Notes: generated by a model from the letters alone, not told the origin. Shown: positions 1-8,400, numbered from the stretch's first letter. The stretch is DNA of 64,000 nt from Acerihabitans sp047324305 (GCF_047324305.1 NZ_CP178740.1:2356001-2420000); one strand, 5' to 3'. Made by a program: numbers and translations.

Positions 1-64
1 CTGTAGCGTCCTGACGGTGTTCATTCTGAAACTCGTTGACGATCTGACCAGCAAAGACGATTGA
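1..64 (+). CDS. 3' end of an unrecognised gene
   Basis: An open frame enters from the left edge (codons from base 2) and stops at TGA 62-64. Only about 20 residues are visible: a short hydrophobic run (LTVFILKLV) followed by an acidic, charged tail (DDLTSKDD). This is too little to name it. The position just upstream of recombinase genes suggests phage or island DNA. Confidence 0.4.
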   Translation, partial: CSVLTVFILKLVDDLTSKDD

Positions 65-200
65 AGAGACACCATTCAGGCGAATATCAATTTAACTTCT
101 TGATTTGTAATTATTTATCTGAGAAATCTCTGATGGGTATCTGCTCATTGCGTTACGGTACAGCTACCCAGCTCCCCACCTTATTTGGAAAATCTGCATA

Positions 201-599
201 ATGTCCGAAAATAACCAACTTACACCCGCTGATGATTCAGCCACTGCACCAGCCTTGCTTCGTACCTGCATCAATCCAGCAGACATCGATCTGTTCCAGG
301 CCGCTGTGTTCTATCGTGACCCGACACTGTTAGCACTCTTCAGCTTGAAGCCTGACGATGTTCAGCTTAAAGACCAGCTTGCTGTGATGGGTAAATTCAC
401 CGCTGACCGCAATGCTCAACGCAGACACGAACAGTCTAAGGTCAACAAACAGCTTAAGGGCTTAACTGACCAGACAGCCTCAACAGACGTTACAACATCC
501 ATTAACACTGTGACCCAATCTCAACCAGCATCGGCTACACCAACCTTTCAACGTCACGCAGGGCTAACCAGTCAATTCGCCCCCAAAGTGGTCGCTTAA
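201..599 (+). CDS. hypothetical protein, 132 aa, island-borne
   Basis: ATG-started frame of 132 residues; I do not recognise the family. The N-terminal 70 residues look foldable (DIDLFQAAVFYRDPTLLAL and a following charged helix). Residues 70-85 are strongly basic (RNAQRRHEQSKVNKQ). The C-terminal third is Thr/Ser/Gln-rich and low in complexity, so probably disordered. No membrane segment or signal peptide is visible. It lies 140 bases upstream of a serine recombinase on the same strand, so it is likely cargo or an accessory gene of the same phage or island. A small DNA-associated protein is possible from the basic stretch, but that is only a guess. Confidence 0.55.
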   Translation: MSENNQLTPADDSATAPALLRTCINPADIDLFQAAVFYRDPTLLALFSLKPDDVQLKDQLAVMGKFTADRNAQRRHEQSKVNKQLKGLTDQTASTDVTTSINTVTQSQPASATPTFQRHAGLTSQFAPKVVA

Positions 600-738
600 T
601 CGTTCACATAGGGTATACCTGATTTGAAAACAGATTTTGTGAATAAATTTGTTCATATAGGATTATTTTTATTTACTCTACATAGTTATTTCACGTAGAA
701 TAATCACATTGAAACCCATTGTGAACAACAGGCCAACC

Positions 739-1392
739 ATGAAGACAACAGCTCATATCTACCTGCGTGCATCGACCTCTGACCAAGATGCAACACGTGC
801 TCTCCAGACTGTTAATCAGTTCGCTGATGACCACCAGCTTAAGAACGTGGTTCACTACGTTGAAAACTTCTCTGGTGCAAAGCTGGAACGTCCAGAACTC
901 TCCAGATTGCTCAGCAGTGCCAAGAAGGGCGATCTGATTCTTGTTGAAAGCATCGACCGTTTGACTCGCTTACCAGCAGCACAATACGAAGAACTGAAAG
1001 CAATCATTGCTCAACGTGGTTTACGTGTTGTCGTGGTTGATCTGCCAACATCGCACGGTGCATTGAAAGCATCAGCAGATGACAGGATCATTCAGTTGAT
1101 AAATGGTCTGATGATGGATATCGCTGCTCACTATGCCCATGAGGACTACACCAAACGCCGTGAACGTCAGTCACAGGGTATTGCGAAAGCGAAAGAAGAG
1201 GGCAAGTATCAGGGACGCCCAGCAGACACAGCGTTACGTGACAAGATTGCCCGTTACCTGGTTAAAGGTGGCTACACATACGCAGAGATAGCAAAACTGT
1301 GCGAGTGCTCTGTGGGAATGGTGGCAAAAGTGAAGAAGCTCACGAGTGGTTTTGACCCCATATATCCATGCACCTATTCCCGCTTAGGTTGA
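739..1392 (+). CDS. serine recombinase (resolvase/invertase family), 3' part interrupted by IS2-like element
   Basis: Site-specific serine recombinase. The N-terminal catalytic domain begins AHIYLRASTSDQD, with the nucleophilic Ser in the RASTSDQ motif and the conserved ESIDRLTR segment about 70 residues later. A GRPAD linker and a C-terminal helix-turn-helix (YTYAEIAKLCECS) follow, as in Tn3-type resolvases. The ATG at 739 gives the normal N-terminus; an earlier in-frame ATG at 709 would add 10 atypical residues. After about residue 201 the frame runs into an IS2-like element at 1343 and ends on foreign sequence at 1392. The catalytic and HTH parts are intact, so it may still be active. Removing the IS joins this frame to the tyrosine recombinase downstream (see findings). 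Confidence 0.8.
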   Translation: MKTTAHIYLRASTSDQDATRALQTVNQFADDHQLKNVVHYVENFSGAKLERPELSRLLSSAKKGDLILVESIDRLTRLPAAQYEELKAIIAQRGLRVVVVDLPTSHGALKASADDRIIQLINGLMMDIAAHYAHEDYTKRRERQSQGIAKAKEEGKYQGRPADTALRDKIARYLVKGGYTYAEIAKLCECSVGMVAKVKKLTSGFDPIYPCTYSRLG

Positions 1393-2262
1393 TGGTTTCC
1401 CCCTGCGCCGATATTCTCTTGGTGAGCGATATCCTAAAGCGCTGTGCGGGTGATATTCGTTGTAATGTTCGAACGCTAACGGCAGGTTCAACACTGCCGT
1501 CTGGCTGTCCGGTTTTGGCATCATGCCGATATAATCACGCTTCATCGTCTTAACGAAGCTTTCTGCTACACCATTACTTTGTGGACTTCTGATCGCGGTC
1601 GTTCGGGGCTCCAGGCCCAGCATTTTAGCAAAGCTCCGGGTTTCATCGGCACGATAGGCCGAACCGTTATCCGTCAGCCATTCGAGGGGCGCTGTCGGCA
1701 GGTTTTGCCCGAACCGGCGTTCAACTGAGCGTAGCATAACGTCCTGTACCGTATCGCTGTCATAACCGCCGGTGCTGGCCGCCTAGTCCAAGGCTTCCCT
1801 GTCGCCACAGTCGATGGCGAAGGTGACCCGCAGCTTTTCGCCGTTATCGCAGCGGAACTCGAAGCCATCCGAACTCCAGCGCCGATTGCTTTCGGCCACC
1901 GCCACCCGGCCTGTGTGACGACGGGTATCCGGTGTGGGACGGGGTTTCGACTCTAACAACAAGCCGTTGTCACGCATCACGCGCCATACCCGTTTTGCGT
2001 TCACCCTCGGCAGACCTTCCTGCTCCGAACGGCGGCGCAGATTAGCCCAGATGCGTCGATAGCCATAACTCGGAAGGTCGGCAACTTCGGCACGGATGTG
2101 TTCCAGTAATTCGGCGTCATCTTGATGCCGCTGCATGCGACCGTCCTGCCAGTCAGCCTGCCGATAACGATAAAGCGAGAGCTGCGCACGCGACACACCC
2201 AGAGCTTCACTCACTGGTTTTACTCGTCGTCCCCGGGCAATAAGGGTCCGTGCGCAATCCAT
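1384..2262 (-). pseudogene. IS2-like transposase OrfB (rve/DDE integrase), amber nonsense mutation
   Basis: The frame matches IS2 OrfB along its length: MDCARTLIARG at the N-terminus, then HTGRVAVAESNRRWSSDGFE, LTDNGSAYRADETR, and the C-terminal HPHSALGYRSPREY. The D-D-E catalytic core is recognisable (D in SSDGFE, D in LTDNGS, E in NGVAESFVK). After ...DCGDREALD the frame hits TAG at 1783-1785 and continues in the same frame with the expected sequence. IS2 has a Trp codon near this point, so TGG to TAG is the simplest reading. It is otherwise full length. OrfB would normally be made by -1 frameshifting from orfA at a run of seven A residues near 2269-2275 on the minus strand. Confidence 0.85.
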
Positions 2263-2588
2263 TTTTTTGCTTTGCCGTATTCTACCGCCTCCTTAAGGAT
2301 CTCATTTTCCATGGTTTTCTTACCCAGGAGACGCTGGAGTTCACGGATCTGTTTCATGGCACTGTTTAACTCAGAAGCCGGCACAACTTCTTCGTCGGCA
2401 GAGACCGCCGTCAGGCTGCCATCCTGGTATTGCTTACGCCATTTAAAGACTTGATTAGCATTCACATTATGACGACGAGCGACAAGAGAAACGGAGCTTC
2501 CTGGCTGGAAGGTCTCCTGAACGATGGCGATCTTCTCCTGCGGAGTGCGACGACGGCGTCGCTCTGGCTCAGTAAGAACAGTACCCAT
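2220..2588 (-). CDS. IS2-like transposase OrfA
   Basis: First reading frame of the IS, about 122 residues, close to IS2 OrfA (121 aa). It has an N-terminal HTH_Tnp_1 domain (RRRRTPQEKIAIVQ, VSLVARRHNVNANQVFKWRKQ) and a C-terminal leucine-zipper region (ASELNSAMKQIRELQRLLGKKTMENEILKE is split here by the motif limit; the heptad leucines lie around residues 80-105). It binds the IS ends, and frameshifting yields the OrfAB transposase. The start at 2588 is chosen from IS2 length; an in-frame ATG at 2615 would add nine residues. It overlaps orfB by 43 bases. Confidence 0.85.
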   Translation of the reverse strand: MGTVLTEPERRRRRTPQEKIAIVQETFQPGSSVSLVARRHNVNANQVFKWRKQYQDGSLTAVSADEEVVPASELNSAMKQIRELQRLLGKKTMENEILKEAVEYGKAKKWIAHGPLLPGDDE

Positions 2589-2678
2589 GATTTCGCTTTG
2601 ACCAGTCTTGAACATAGTTCCAAGCCTACCTCTTATTTTAGGCGGGTCAAAGTGTATGGATCATCAGGGGGCTAATAC

Positions 2679-3716
2679 AAGCTCAGACCTAAAGAATCAG
2701 GTTCACGTGTCGAGCAGATTTTGACTGAACTTCGCCAGATTGGTGTGATTGCCATTAATGCCCCTCCAGCAATACCTCATACCCAATCAAAGGTAACGAG
2801 TTGCCCTTCTCTCCTGAAGATGCGGGATCAGTATCTTCTCCAGTTCAGCGAGAAGCGGAAGCTGACTACCCTGTCTAAAACAAATAAAGCTGTAGAGGTT
2901 TTCTTATCCCATCTTGGTAAACGTGATATTCAGCTTAGTGAGATAAACCGTACATCTGTCACAGGCTGGCTTGATAAGCTTAAACAAGAGAAGGCACTAC
3001 AGACGATACAGAACTACATCAGCTCCCTTGCTCAAATCTGGGATCTGGCCCGTAATCGTTATCACGATGCACCACAGGATAACCCTTGGCGTGGTCATGG
3101 ACTGGAAGCGAAAAGCAGTAAGGTTAGCTATGAGGTTTTTGCACATACTGAGATAGCGAAAGTCTTTGCTGCAATGAATGGTGACGCAGAAATGCAAGCT
3201 GTTACGCTGATAGGTATGTACAGCGGTATGCGTCTCAATGAAATCTGTTCATTGAAAACGGACAATATTAAGAGTGTTGAAGGTGTGTTGTGTTTTGAAA
3301 TTATGGAAGGTAAGACGAAATCAGCGAAAAGATTAGTTCCTGTTCATAGCGCACTTAAGACACTCGTTGAATCATTGCTTCAGACGCCTTCTAACGGCTT
3401 CTTATTCTACCGGGCATCTATTATTGAGCGTGCAGATGGTAAGCGATCCACGTGGCATACACAGCGTTTTACGAGGGCTAAATGGAAGGTTTTAGGAAAA
3501 CAAGGAAGCGAGAAGAAGGTGTTTCACAGCTTGCGTCATGAATTTGCTCAACAGCTTGACCGAGCGCAAGTACCTGAGGATAGGATAGCCCTGCTTATGG
3601 GGCATGAACGAGGCAAAACAGAGAGTTTCAAAACTTACAGTAAATCAGGTTCTCCCATCGAATTAGCACGTTATGTAGAAAATATCACTTACCCATTGTT
3701 AGAAGCAGAAGAATGA
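2679..3716 (+). CDS. tyrosine recombinase / phage-type integrase (5' end severed by IS)
   Basis: Phage-integrase family recombinase. A SAM-like core-binding domain lies around LSKTNKAVEVFLSHLGK, followed by the catalytic domain. The visible catalytic set is Arg in SGMRLNE, His-x-x-Arg in HSLRHEF, the GH of LLMGHERG, and the Tyr nucleophile in KTYSKSG. The frame is open from the IS junction at 2679. The first TTG is at 2721 and the first ATG with a weak GAAG upstream is at 2820. No normal start with a good ribosome site is visible, which fits a gene that lost its 5' part. The open frame upstream is exactly continuous with the serine recombinase once the IS and one target repeat are removed. 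The stop overlaps the ATG of the next small gene. Confidence 0.75.
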   Translation, partial: KLRPKESGSRVEQILTELRQIGVIAINAPPAIPHTQSKVTSCPSLLKMRDQYLLQFSEKRKLTTLSKTNKAVEVFLSHLGKRDIQLSEINRTSVTGWLDKLKQEKALQTIQNYISSLAQIWDLARNRYHDAPQDNPWRGHGLEAKSSKVSYEVFAHTEIAKVFAAMNGDAEMQAVTLIGMYSGMRLNEICSLKTDNIKSVEGVLCFEIMEGKTKSAKRLVPVHSALKTLVESLLQTPSNGFLFYRASIIERADGKRSTWHTQRFTRAKWKVLGKQGSEKKVFHSLRHEFAQQLDRAQVPEDRIALLMGHERGKTESFKTYSKSGSPIELARYVENITYPLLEAEE

Positions 3717-3907
3717 AAAGTATACTGATTGCTATTTTGCTGCTGGTGGGTTTGAGTAATTTTTCAGAGGCTGCACAGCTTAAGGAGAAGTTTCGGGATG
3801 ATAACAACGACCTGATCTGCGTGTATGATAGCCACGGTCACAGAGTGTACGTTAACGCTGGCTTCTCTGGTCATTGCAGTTTCAGCGTATCAGATGACGA
3901 GCTTTAA
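3713..3907 (+). CDS. small secreted or periplasmic protein, 64 aa
   Basis: Starts with ATGA overlapping the integrase stop, so it is translationally coupled to it. Residues 1-20 form a clear signal peptide (MKSILIAILLLVGLSNFSEA). The mature part has about 44 residues with two cysteines (residues 36 and 55) that could form a periplasmic disulfide, and an aromatic/Gly-rich middle (HRVYVNAGFSGHC). I do not recognise the family. Coupling to an integrase suggests cargo of the same element. Confidence 0.6.
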   Translation: MKSILIAILLLVGLSNFSEAAQLKEKFRDDNNDLICVYDSHGHRVYVNAGFSGHCSFSVSDDEL

Positions 3908-3964
3908 AAAGTCTGTGAGATAGACGAAGACAATGATGCGGTGCAGCAATCAAGGGAGATTACC

Positions 3965-4882
3965 ATGGCAATAGTTGAGCTGTATTCAAAAAGGCAGAAG
4001 AGGCTTCGTGGAGATGTCTCTGATGTTTATCAATACACGGATTTAACTCATAATTTTCGAGTCCAAGTCGTTCAAATAATTAGAGAAATACTCGGCGAGG
4101 ACTATGGTCAAGGGAGTAACACTGGCAATATTTATGCAGCAATAAATAGTACACTCTGCCGGGAATACGGTGTGTTTACTTTAAAAGAACATGCCAGATC
4201 AAATTTTGAAGCTGTGTATGACTTCTTTTTAGGTACAAGAGAATATGAAAAATGCTTAGATATCATAGAGATAACATTTAAACATATCATCTACACGGTT
4301 GCGGAAGAACCCTGGAGTTTTGGTCTTGATGATGAAGAACCTCAGCAAGCTATTGATGAATTAAACGTCCGATTCAGAGAGTCAGGAATTGGTTATCAAT
4401 TAGAGGCCGATGAATTGGTCAGAGTGGACTCTCAATTCTTACATTCTGAAGCGGTTAAACCAACCCTTCAAATTCTGGGAGTTAATCCGAACTACGAGGG
4501 CGTTAACGATGAATTTCTTTCCGCTCATGAGCATTACAGGCACCATAACTACAAAGAGTGTTTGAATGACTGTTTAAAGTCATTTGAAAGTTTGATGAAG
4601 ACCATTCATACAAAACGTGGTTGGGTTTTCAATCAGAACGATACAGCGAAGAAATTAATCAATGGTTGCCTTACGAACGGGTTGATCCCGGAGTACATGC
4701 AGAATGAGTTTTCATCCTTAAGAAGCCTACTGGAGAGTGGTATTCCTACCATTCGGAACAAAGAAGGTGGTCATGGTCAGGGTCACGAAGTTACAACTGT
4801 TCCTGAGCATTTGGCGGGCTATGCGCTCCATCTTACGGCGTCCACCCTACTGTTTCTGGCTAAGTGCGACGAGAAACTCTGA
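3965..4882 (+). CDS. STM4504/CBY_0614 family protein with AbiJ-type N-terminal domain
   Basis: The start at 3965 (MAIVELYSKRQKRLRGDV) has AGGGAG about ten bases upstream; an in-frame ATG eight codons earlier lacks one. The protein has 305 residues. The N-terminal half has the hallmark SKRQKRLRGDVSDVYQYTDL and LCREYGVF segments of the AbiJ N-terminal domain 4 family. The C-terminal half (AHEHYRHHNYKECLNDCLKS, GGHGQGHEV) is the helical HEPN-like part seen in STM4504-type proteins. AbiJ-like proteins are associated with abortive-infection phage defence; the exact activity of this subfamily is not known to me. Lying between integrase genes and prophage debris fits a defence cargo gene. It looks intact. 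Confidence 0.8.
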   Translation: MAIVELYSKRQKRLRGDVSDVYQYTDLTHNFRVQVVQIIREILGEDYGQGSNTGNIYAAINSTLCREYGVFTLKEHARSNFEAVYDFFLGTREYEKCLDIIEITFKHIIYTVAEEPWSFGLDDEEPQQAIDELNVRFRESGIGYQLEADELVRVDSQFLHSEAVKPTLQILGVNPNYEGVNDEFLSAHEHYRHHNYKECLNDCLKSFESLMKTIHTKRGWVFNQNDTAKKLINGCLTNGLIPEYMQNEFSSLRSLLESGIPTIRNKEGGHGQGHEVTTVPEHLAGYALHLTASTLLFLAKCDEKL

Positions 4883-4922
4883 ACACAAAACCCCGAACAG
4901 CTTTCACTGGACGGGGTCAAAT

Positions 4923-6101
4923 TTATTGAGGTTTTTTAAGTAAAGAAGGGTTCCATCCAGCATTGTTACCAGGTGATTGCCAACTACCAGCAAGGCCATT
5001 TGCAGACATCATCTGAAGTTCATGTTGCTGATTGATTGTGTCCAGAGCCACACGCTGGATCGTTCCGTCTGGAAGGGCGACATTTAGCTGCCCATTCGAG
5101 ATTACTTCGATTCTCAAAGGTGCAAACTGGATAGGCTTCTGGGCTGACAATGCTGCCCGATCCTGAAGCATGTTTGGCGAAAGTAACGGTACACCGTTGT
5201 TAGGCACAGGTGCAGACTTGAGGCGGGCATACATGTTATCGAGCCATGTCCAGCCTTTATCGACCCATGAATCTTTAATCGCGTTGCCACCGTGTGTCGT
5301 TTTAGTACCAGTTACCCCACCCCATCCAAATTTTTCATGGGCGAACTTCTGGAACTCTGGAATCCATTTGTCAAAAATCAGGTTACCAAGTTCAACGCCA
5401 ATGTATGCAGCGGCCGCAATCCCGAACGCCTTACCTGAGGTACTACCCATCACAGAAGTTGCGCCACCTTCAGCAGCAGCCTCAGCAGTGCCACCAGCAG
5501 CACGACCCACACCGAGCAGACGTCCACCAAGTCTCAGGCCACCCAGACCGAGTGCAGCCGTAGTGGTAACAAGGAGCCAATCAAAGAAGGTATCGAGCTG
5601 GTCTTTAACGAGATCGAGGGCTTTCTGTGTCGATGGTGACAGAGTGCTATAAAACTTATCCCACTTATCTTCGAACAGGGTCAGATACCCGTCAACGTTC
5701 ATCCCGATGTTGTCGAGAGTTTTGGTGATATCGTTCAGACGTTCGATGAACCAGCCGATAGCCTGACCGCCACGTTCAAACAGTCCACCTGAGTTGTTCA
5801 GGGAACTGGCAAGGGAGTCATACAGAGTTGAAAGGTGTGAGCTGAAACCACGGAAATTTTTATCCATCGCATATTTTTCAGCGTTGTACATGCGACCACG
5901 AGCAGCAAGGATATTGTGCTGGGCCATCTCCACCTGTTCAGGAGTTGGTTGCATCGCTTTCATCATCAGTTCTGCGATATCTGATCCCTTCATGGTTTTC
6001 AGCTTCGCTTTCACATCAGCAGAGTCTTTTACACCGAGTGTGTCAGCCAGTCTGGACACTAATGGACTGCCCCCAAAACCGTGGACATTTCCTGTCCTCA
6101 C
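4923..6101 (-). pseudogene. phage tail tape-measure-like protein, C-terminal remnant
   Basis: About 390 residues on the minus strand. The sequence has long amphipathic helical parts, an Ala/Gly-rich hydrophobic stretch (AALGLGGLRLGGRLLGVG, then GIAAAAYIGVELGNLIF) and a C-terminal beta segment (IEVISNGQLNVALPDGTIQR). This combination is typical of the C-terminal part of tail tape-measure proteins. Full-length family members are usually much longer and are embedded in tail operons. Here the first residues (MRTGNVHGFGG) look like junction sequence and no other tail gene is next to it. I therefore read it as a truncated prophage remnant with its 5' end lost near 6095-6110. Translation from the listed start may not occur. 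Confidence 0.6.
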
Positions 6102-6366
6102 GATGAGGCCCGTTCAAAGGCCTCGGGACTGGCCTCACCCATGCGGCTCTGACAGTAATGTTAACCCGCGTTAAATACTTCACGCCAGGCCAGCACCTGT
6201 CTCACGGAAAGTCATACTATCTTACGGCGTTTCTCACAGGTCACTCGTAACATCCCGCTACTGGAAACATTGGTGGCTGTCATCGACAGCAGGGCTTCGT
6301 GGTCAGAAATAAGACAAAGTTTTGCAGGTTTCAAGTGCTTTGACTCTGCCAGAAAAGAGAGTAATC
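6102..6366. other. intergenic, degraded sequence between prophage remnant and toxin-antitoxin operon
   Basis: About 265 bases without a supportable gene. The minus strand has a short open frame (6228-6370 region) encoding roughly 47 residues ending CEKRRKIV, which I could not assign. Its upstream part is cut by the toxin promoter. Probably phage or IS debris. Confidence 0.4.
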
Positions 6367-6381
6367 TAGCACTTAGTGCTA
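6367..6381. promoter_or_regulatory. perfect palindrome, likely operator of the toxin-antitoxin operon
   Basis: TAGCACTTAGTGCTA is a perfect 15-bp inverted repeat with a single central base, ending 27 bases before the toxin ATG. Position and symmetry fit the autoregulatory operator bound by the downstream HTH antitoxin. Confidence 0.65.
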
Positions 6382-6408
6382 TAGTTAAGGTTACAGGATG
6401 TCGACCTG

Positions 6409-6726
6409 ATGCATGTATTCAAAACCAAATGGTTCACTAAGGCGGCTAAATCCCACGCCATCAAGGATAGCGAATTATGTCAGGCTATTGAGGCGGTAAT
6501 GCAAGGGAAAGCTGACGATCTGGGCGGCGGCGTTTATAAGAAGCGGCTGAACCAGAATCGCGATCGCGCCATCATACTGGCGAAAGGTGCACAGCATTGG
6601 TATTACACGTTTCTGTATGCCAAGCAGGATATGGCGAACATTGATAATCGAGAACTGGCCGGATTCCGTGAGTTGGCGAAGCACTATGCCGCCCTTGCCG
6701 ATGAAAAAAATTACGGCACTCATTAA
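6409..6726 (+). CDS. RelE/HigB-like type II toxin
   Basis: 105 residues starting MHVFKTKWFTKAAKSHAIKD, with the conserved GGGVYKKRLNQNRDR and HWYYTFLYAKQDMANID segments of the RelE-like family often annotated with NadS or HigA antitoxins. These toxins are ribosome-dependent mRNA endonucleases; that activity is inferred from the family. The basic core KKRLNQNRDR probably carries the RNA-binding residues. It is followed 26 bases later by an HTH antitoxin, the toxin-first order typical of HigBA. The length is normal and no break is visible. Confidence 0.85.
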   Translation: MHVFKTKWFTKAAKSHAIKDSELCQAIEAVMQGKADDLGGGVYKKRLNQNRDRAIILAKGAQHWYYTFLYAKQDMANIDNRELAGFRELAKHYAALADEKNYGTH

Positions 6727-6752
6727 GAGTAAAGAACGGGTGGAGATTTGCC

Positions 6753-7076
6753 ATGACCGCAAAAAGTAAATTCAAGAGTCCTGCATTTGAAGCCATCCAC
6801 AGCGCGGCTTCTGGATTATTCAGCGTCGATGCTATCCCACAGGAAACGATGCGCAACTTTGACAAAGAGTGCCTCAACAGCGTGGACAAGCTTCAACCCC
6901 TTGAGATTAAGGCGTTGCGTGAGAAGCTGAACGTCAGCCAGCCGGTTTTCGCCCGCTACCTGAACACCAGTGTTTCGACGGTGCAGAAATGGGAAAGCGG
7001 CATAAAACGCCCTAGCGGGTCATCGCTGAAGCTGCTTACCGTGGTGCAGAAACATGGTTTGAAGGTGTTGGTTTGA
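6753..7076 (+). CDS. HigA/NadS-like HTH antitoxin
   Basis: 107 residues. The C-terminal half is an XRE-type helix-turn-helix (LREKLNVSQPVFARYLNTSV, then STVQKWESGIKRPSGSSLKL) that should bind the palindrome upstream of the toxin. The N-terminal half (FKSPAFEAIHSAASGLF) is the toxin-neutralising region of the NadS/HigA type. It forms an operon with the upstream RelE-like toxin, and expression is likely autorepressed through the 6367-6381 operator. GTG-free ATG start with a GGAGATT-like ribosome site upstream. It looks complete. Confidence 0.85.
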   Translation: MTAKSKFKSPAFEAIHSAASGLFSVDAIPQETMRNFDKECLNSVDKLQPLEIKALREKLNVSQPVFARYLNTSVSTVQKWESGIKRPSGSSLKLLTVVQKHGLKVLV

Positions 7077-7237
7077 TTGTGTCGGACAGACTTAGAAACC
7101 ATCTCAATAGAGATTGTCGGTAAGCGTCCGGAAAAGTGCTATTACAGACAGTAACTCACGGGCGCTCTACTCTACTACATCACGTCCGGTTCGGTGGGCG
7201 GGAGAGGCATGTCCTCACTGAGGCATGATCCTCCCGC

Positions 7238-7462
7238 CTCAATGCCGAGCTGGGAAGCTCATTTCTGATTGCGGATCTGGGGATTGTCGGAGAGGTTCAG
7301 CATGAGATCTACATCGCGTCATGGCTGAAGCGGAGCGCAGCCAAAGCGAGCACCGAACAACCAAGCCCCTTCAGCGGCATAAAAAATGTCTCGCTGAATG
7401 CTGTAGATAATGCTCCACCCTTCAGCATTGAAAAAACAGTAGTCTCGGTGTCTTCATGTTGA
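7238..7462 (+). pseudogene. ArdC-like antirestriction protein, C-terminal remnant
   Basis: The plus frame reads LNAELGSSFLIADLGIVGEV followed by QHEIYIASWLKRSAAKAS before ending at TGA 7460-7462. The AELGxxFLxADLGI and YIASWLK segments match the C-terminal part of ArdC-type antirestriction proteins (ssDNA-binding plus zincin-like domain) of plasmids and integrative elements. Similarity fades after WLK, and no start or N-terminal domain is present. A scar of a conjugative element. Confidence 0.55.
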
Positions 7463-7618
7463 GACTTTTTGCTGCTCATTACTTTCAAGGAGCGAGATTA
7501 GGTTATCTCTTAATTACATAATTATTTGATAAATAATATTTAAATTAATTTATCAGCATGCATTCTCCCTTCGAAATCCCTTGCGGTTCATTACCGTTAA
7601 CGGTATCTTTTAGCTGCG

Positions 7619-7831
7619 CCTGCAAAATCAGGCGTCGGGATTGGTCTCCCGAGATTCATACTGGCGACATATGACGCGCCTGCGTCTTTTTTTATGTTGT
7701 ATGTCCGGCCCTTGGGAGCGATGATTGATTGTCTTCCACTTCAATGGTGGGCTGGACGGGGGCACCGCAAGGTGCGCCGGTGTCCAGTATGGCCGGTAAG
7801 ACCAACTCCGTTCAGTCCATCACCCGCTAGA
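7619..7831 (+). pseudogene. Ash-family-like remnant (P4-type element sequence)
   Basis: Two overlapping plus frames together read PAKSGVGIGLPRFILAT, FYVVCPALGSDD and MVGWTGAPQGAPVSSMAGK. These pieces are typical of the Ash (ASH/PRTase-like) sequences found in P4-like elements and enterobacterial islands. The frame changes and contains a stop between pieces, so it is not a single intact gene as it stands. It lies directly before the gene at 7883, as these sequences often do in islands. The stretch 7463-7618 before it is AT-rich and holds nothing else I can support. Confidence 0.45.
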
Positions 7832-7882
7832 TTGGTCTCTACGCTGTGGTGGTTTAAGACATAACATACTGGAGGCTGCCTA

Positions 7883-8356
7883 ATGGCTACGATCCCCACT
7901 CGAACTCACACGTTACTTGCCATCCCGTTCGATTCAACCACCGATTTTACCGTTCTGGCCGGCCATTGTGAAAACCTGGCCGACGCTTTGCTGCAAAGCG
8001 ACGACCCGGAGCAGCGCCAGGCGCTCTGCGCACGGCTTGACCGTTGCCTGGCGCAGTTGCGACCCACGTTGGACGATGCCATCCCATCTCATCTGATTGA
8101 AAGTCTGACCGTGGATGACCTGCCCATGACCTCCCCTCGCTTTGAACCCGATGCCGATCTGTTCTGCGGGTACGGCCAGGCGCTGGCGCGGTTGTTGGCG
8201 GAGCGTAAATTATCGCCGGAGATGGAGCCGGTTCTGGCCGGGCTGCTGTTTGATTTGGTGGTGTATTTCGCTGATGAACTGCGTGCGCCACGCTGGATAC
8301 GTACTGATGACGGGGTGAAATTTATCGAGGAACTGGATATGGTTAAGGAAAACTGA
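7883..8356 (+). CDS. hypothetical island protein, 157 aa
   Basis: ATG start with TGGAGG six bases upstream. The protein is acidic, mostly helical and soluble (ENLADALLQSDDPEQRQALC, AQLRPTLDDAIPSHLIES), with no signal peptide or membrane segment. I do not recognise a named domain; similar-looking proteins follow Ash-like sequences in enterobacterial genomic islands. A strong terminator follows at 8372, so it is probably a single-gene unit. Function unknown. Confidence 0.65.
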   Translation: MATIPTRTHTLLAIPFDSTTDFTVLAGHCENLADALLQSDDPEQRQALCARLDRCLAQLRPTLDDAIPSHLIESLTVDDLPMTSPRFEPDADLFCGYGQALARLLAERKLSPEMEPVLAGLLFDLVVYFADELRAPRWIRTDDGVKFIEELDMVKEN

Positions 8357-8371
8357 ATACCTTGAAGGCAG

Positions 8372-8400
8372 AAACCAGCCGTCAGGCTGGTTTCTTTACA
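8372..8400 (+). terminator. Rho-independent terminator after the 157-aa gene
   Basis: Stem AAACCAGCC / GGCTGGTTT with loop GTCA, followed by CTTTAC. It lies 15 bases after the stop codon at 8356. Confidence 0.75.

Larger units (their letters stand above)
1343..2680 (-). mobile_element. IS3-family, IS2-group insertion sequence
   Basis: Insertion of about 1.34 kb, transcribed on the minus strand, with orfA and orfB in the IS2 arrangement. The ends resemble IS2 ends: TGGTTTTGACCCC starts at 1347 at one end, and the complement of the other end reads TTGTATTAGCCCCC. The direct repeat GCTCA is present at 1338-1342 and 2681-2685, extending to AAGCTCA if two more bases are counted; 5 bp fits the IS2 group. 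The exact outer bases are uncertain by a few nucleotides. The element interrupts a recombinase reading frame. Because orfB carries an in-frame stop, this copy is probably not autonomous. Confidence 0.85.
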
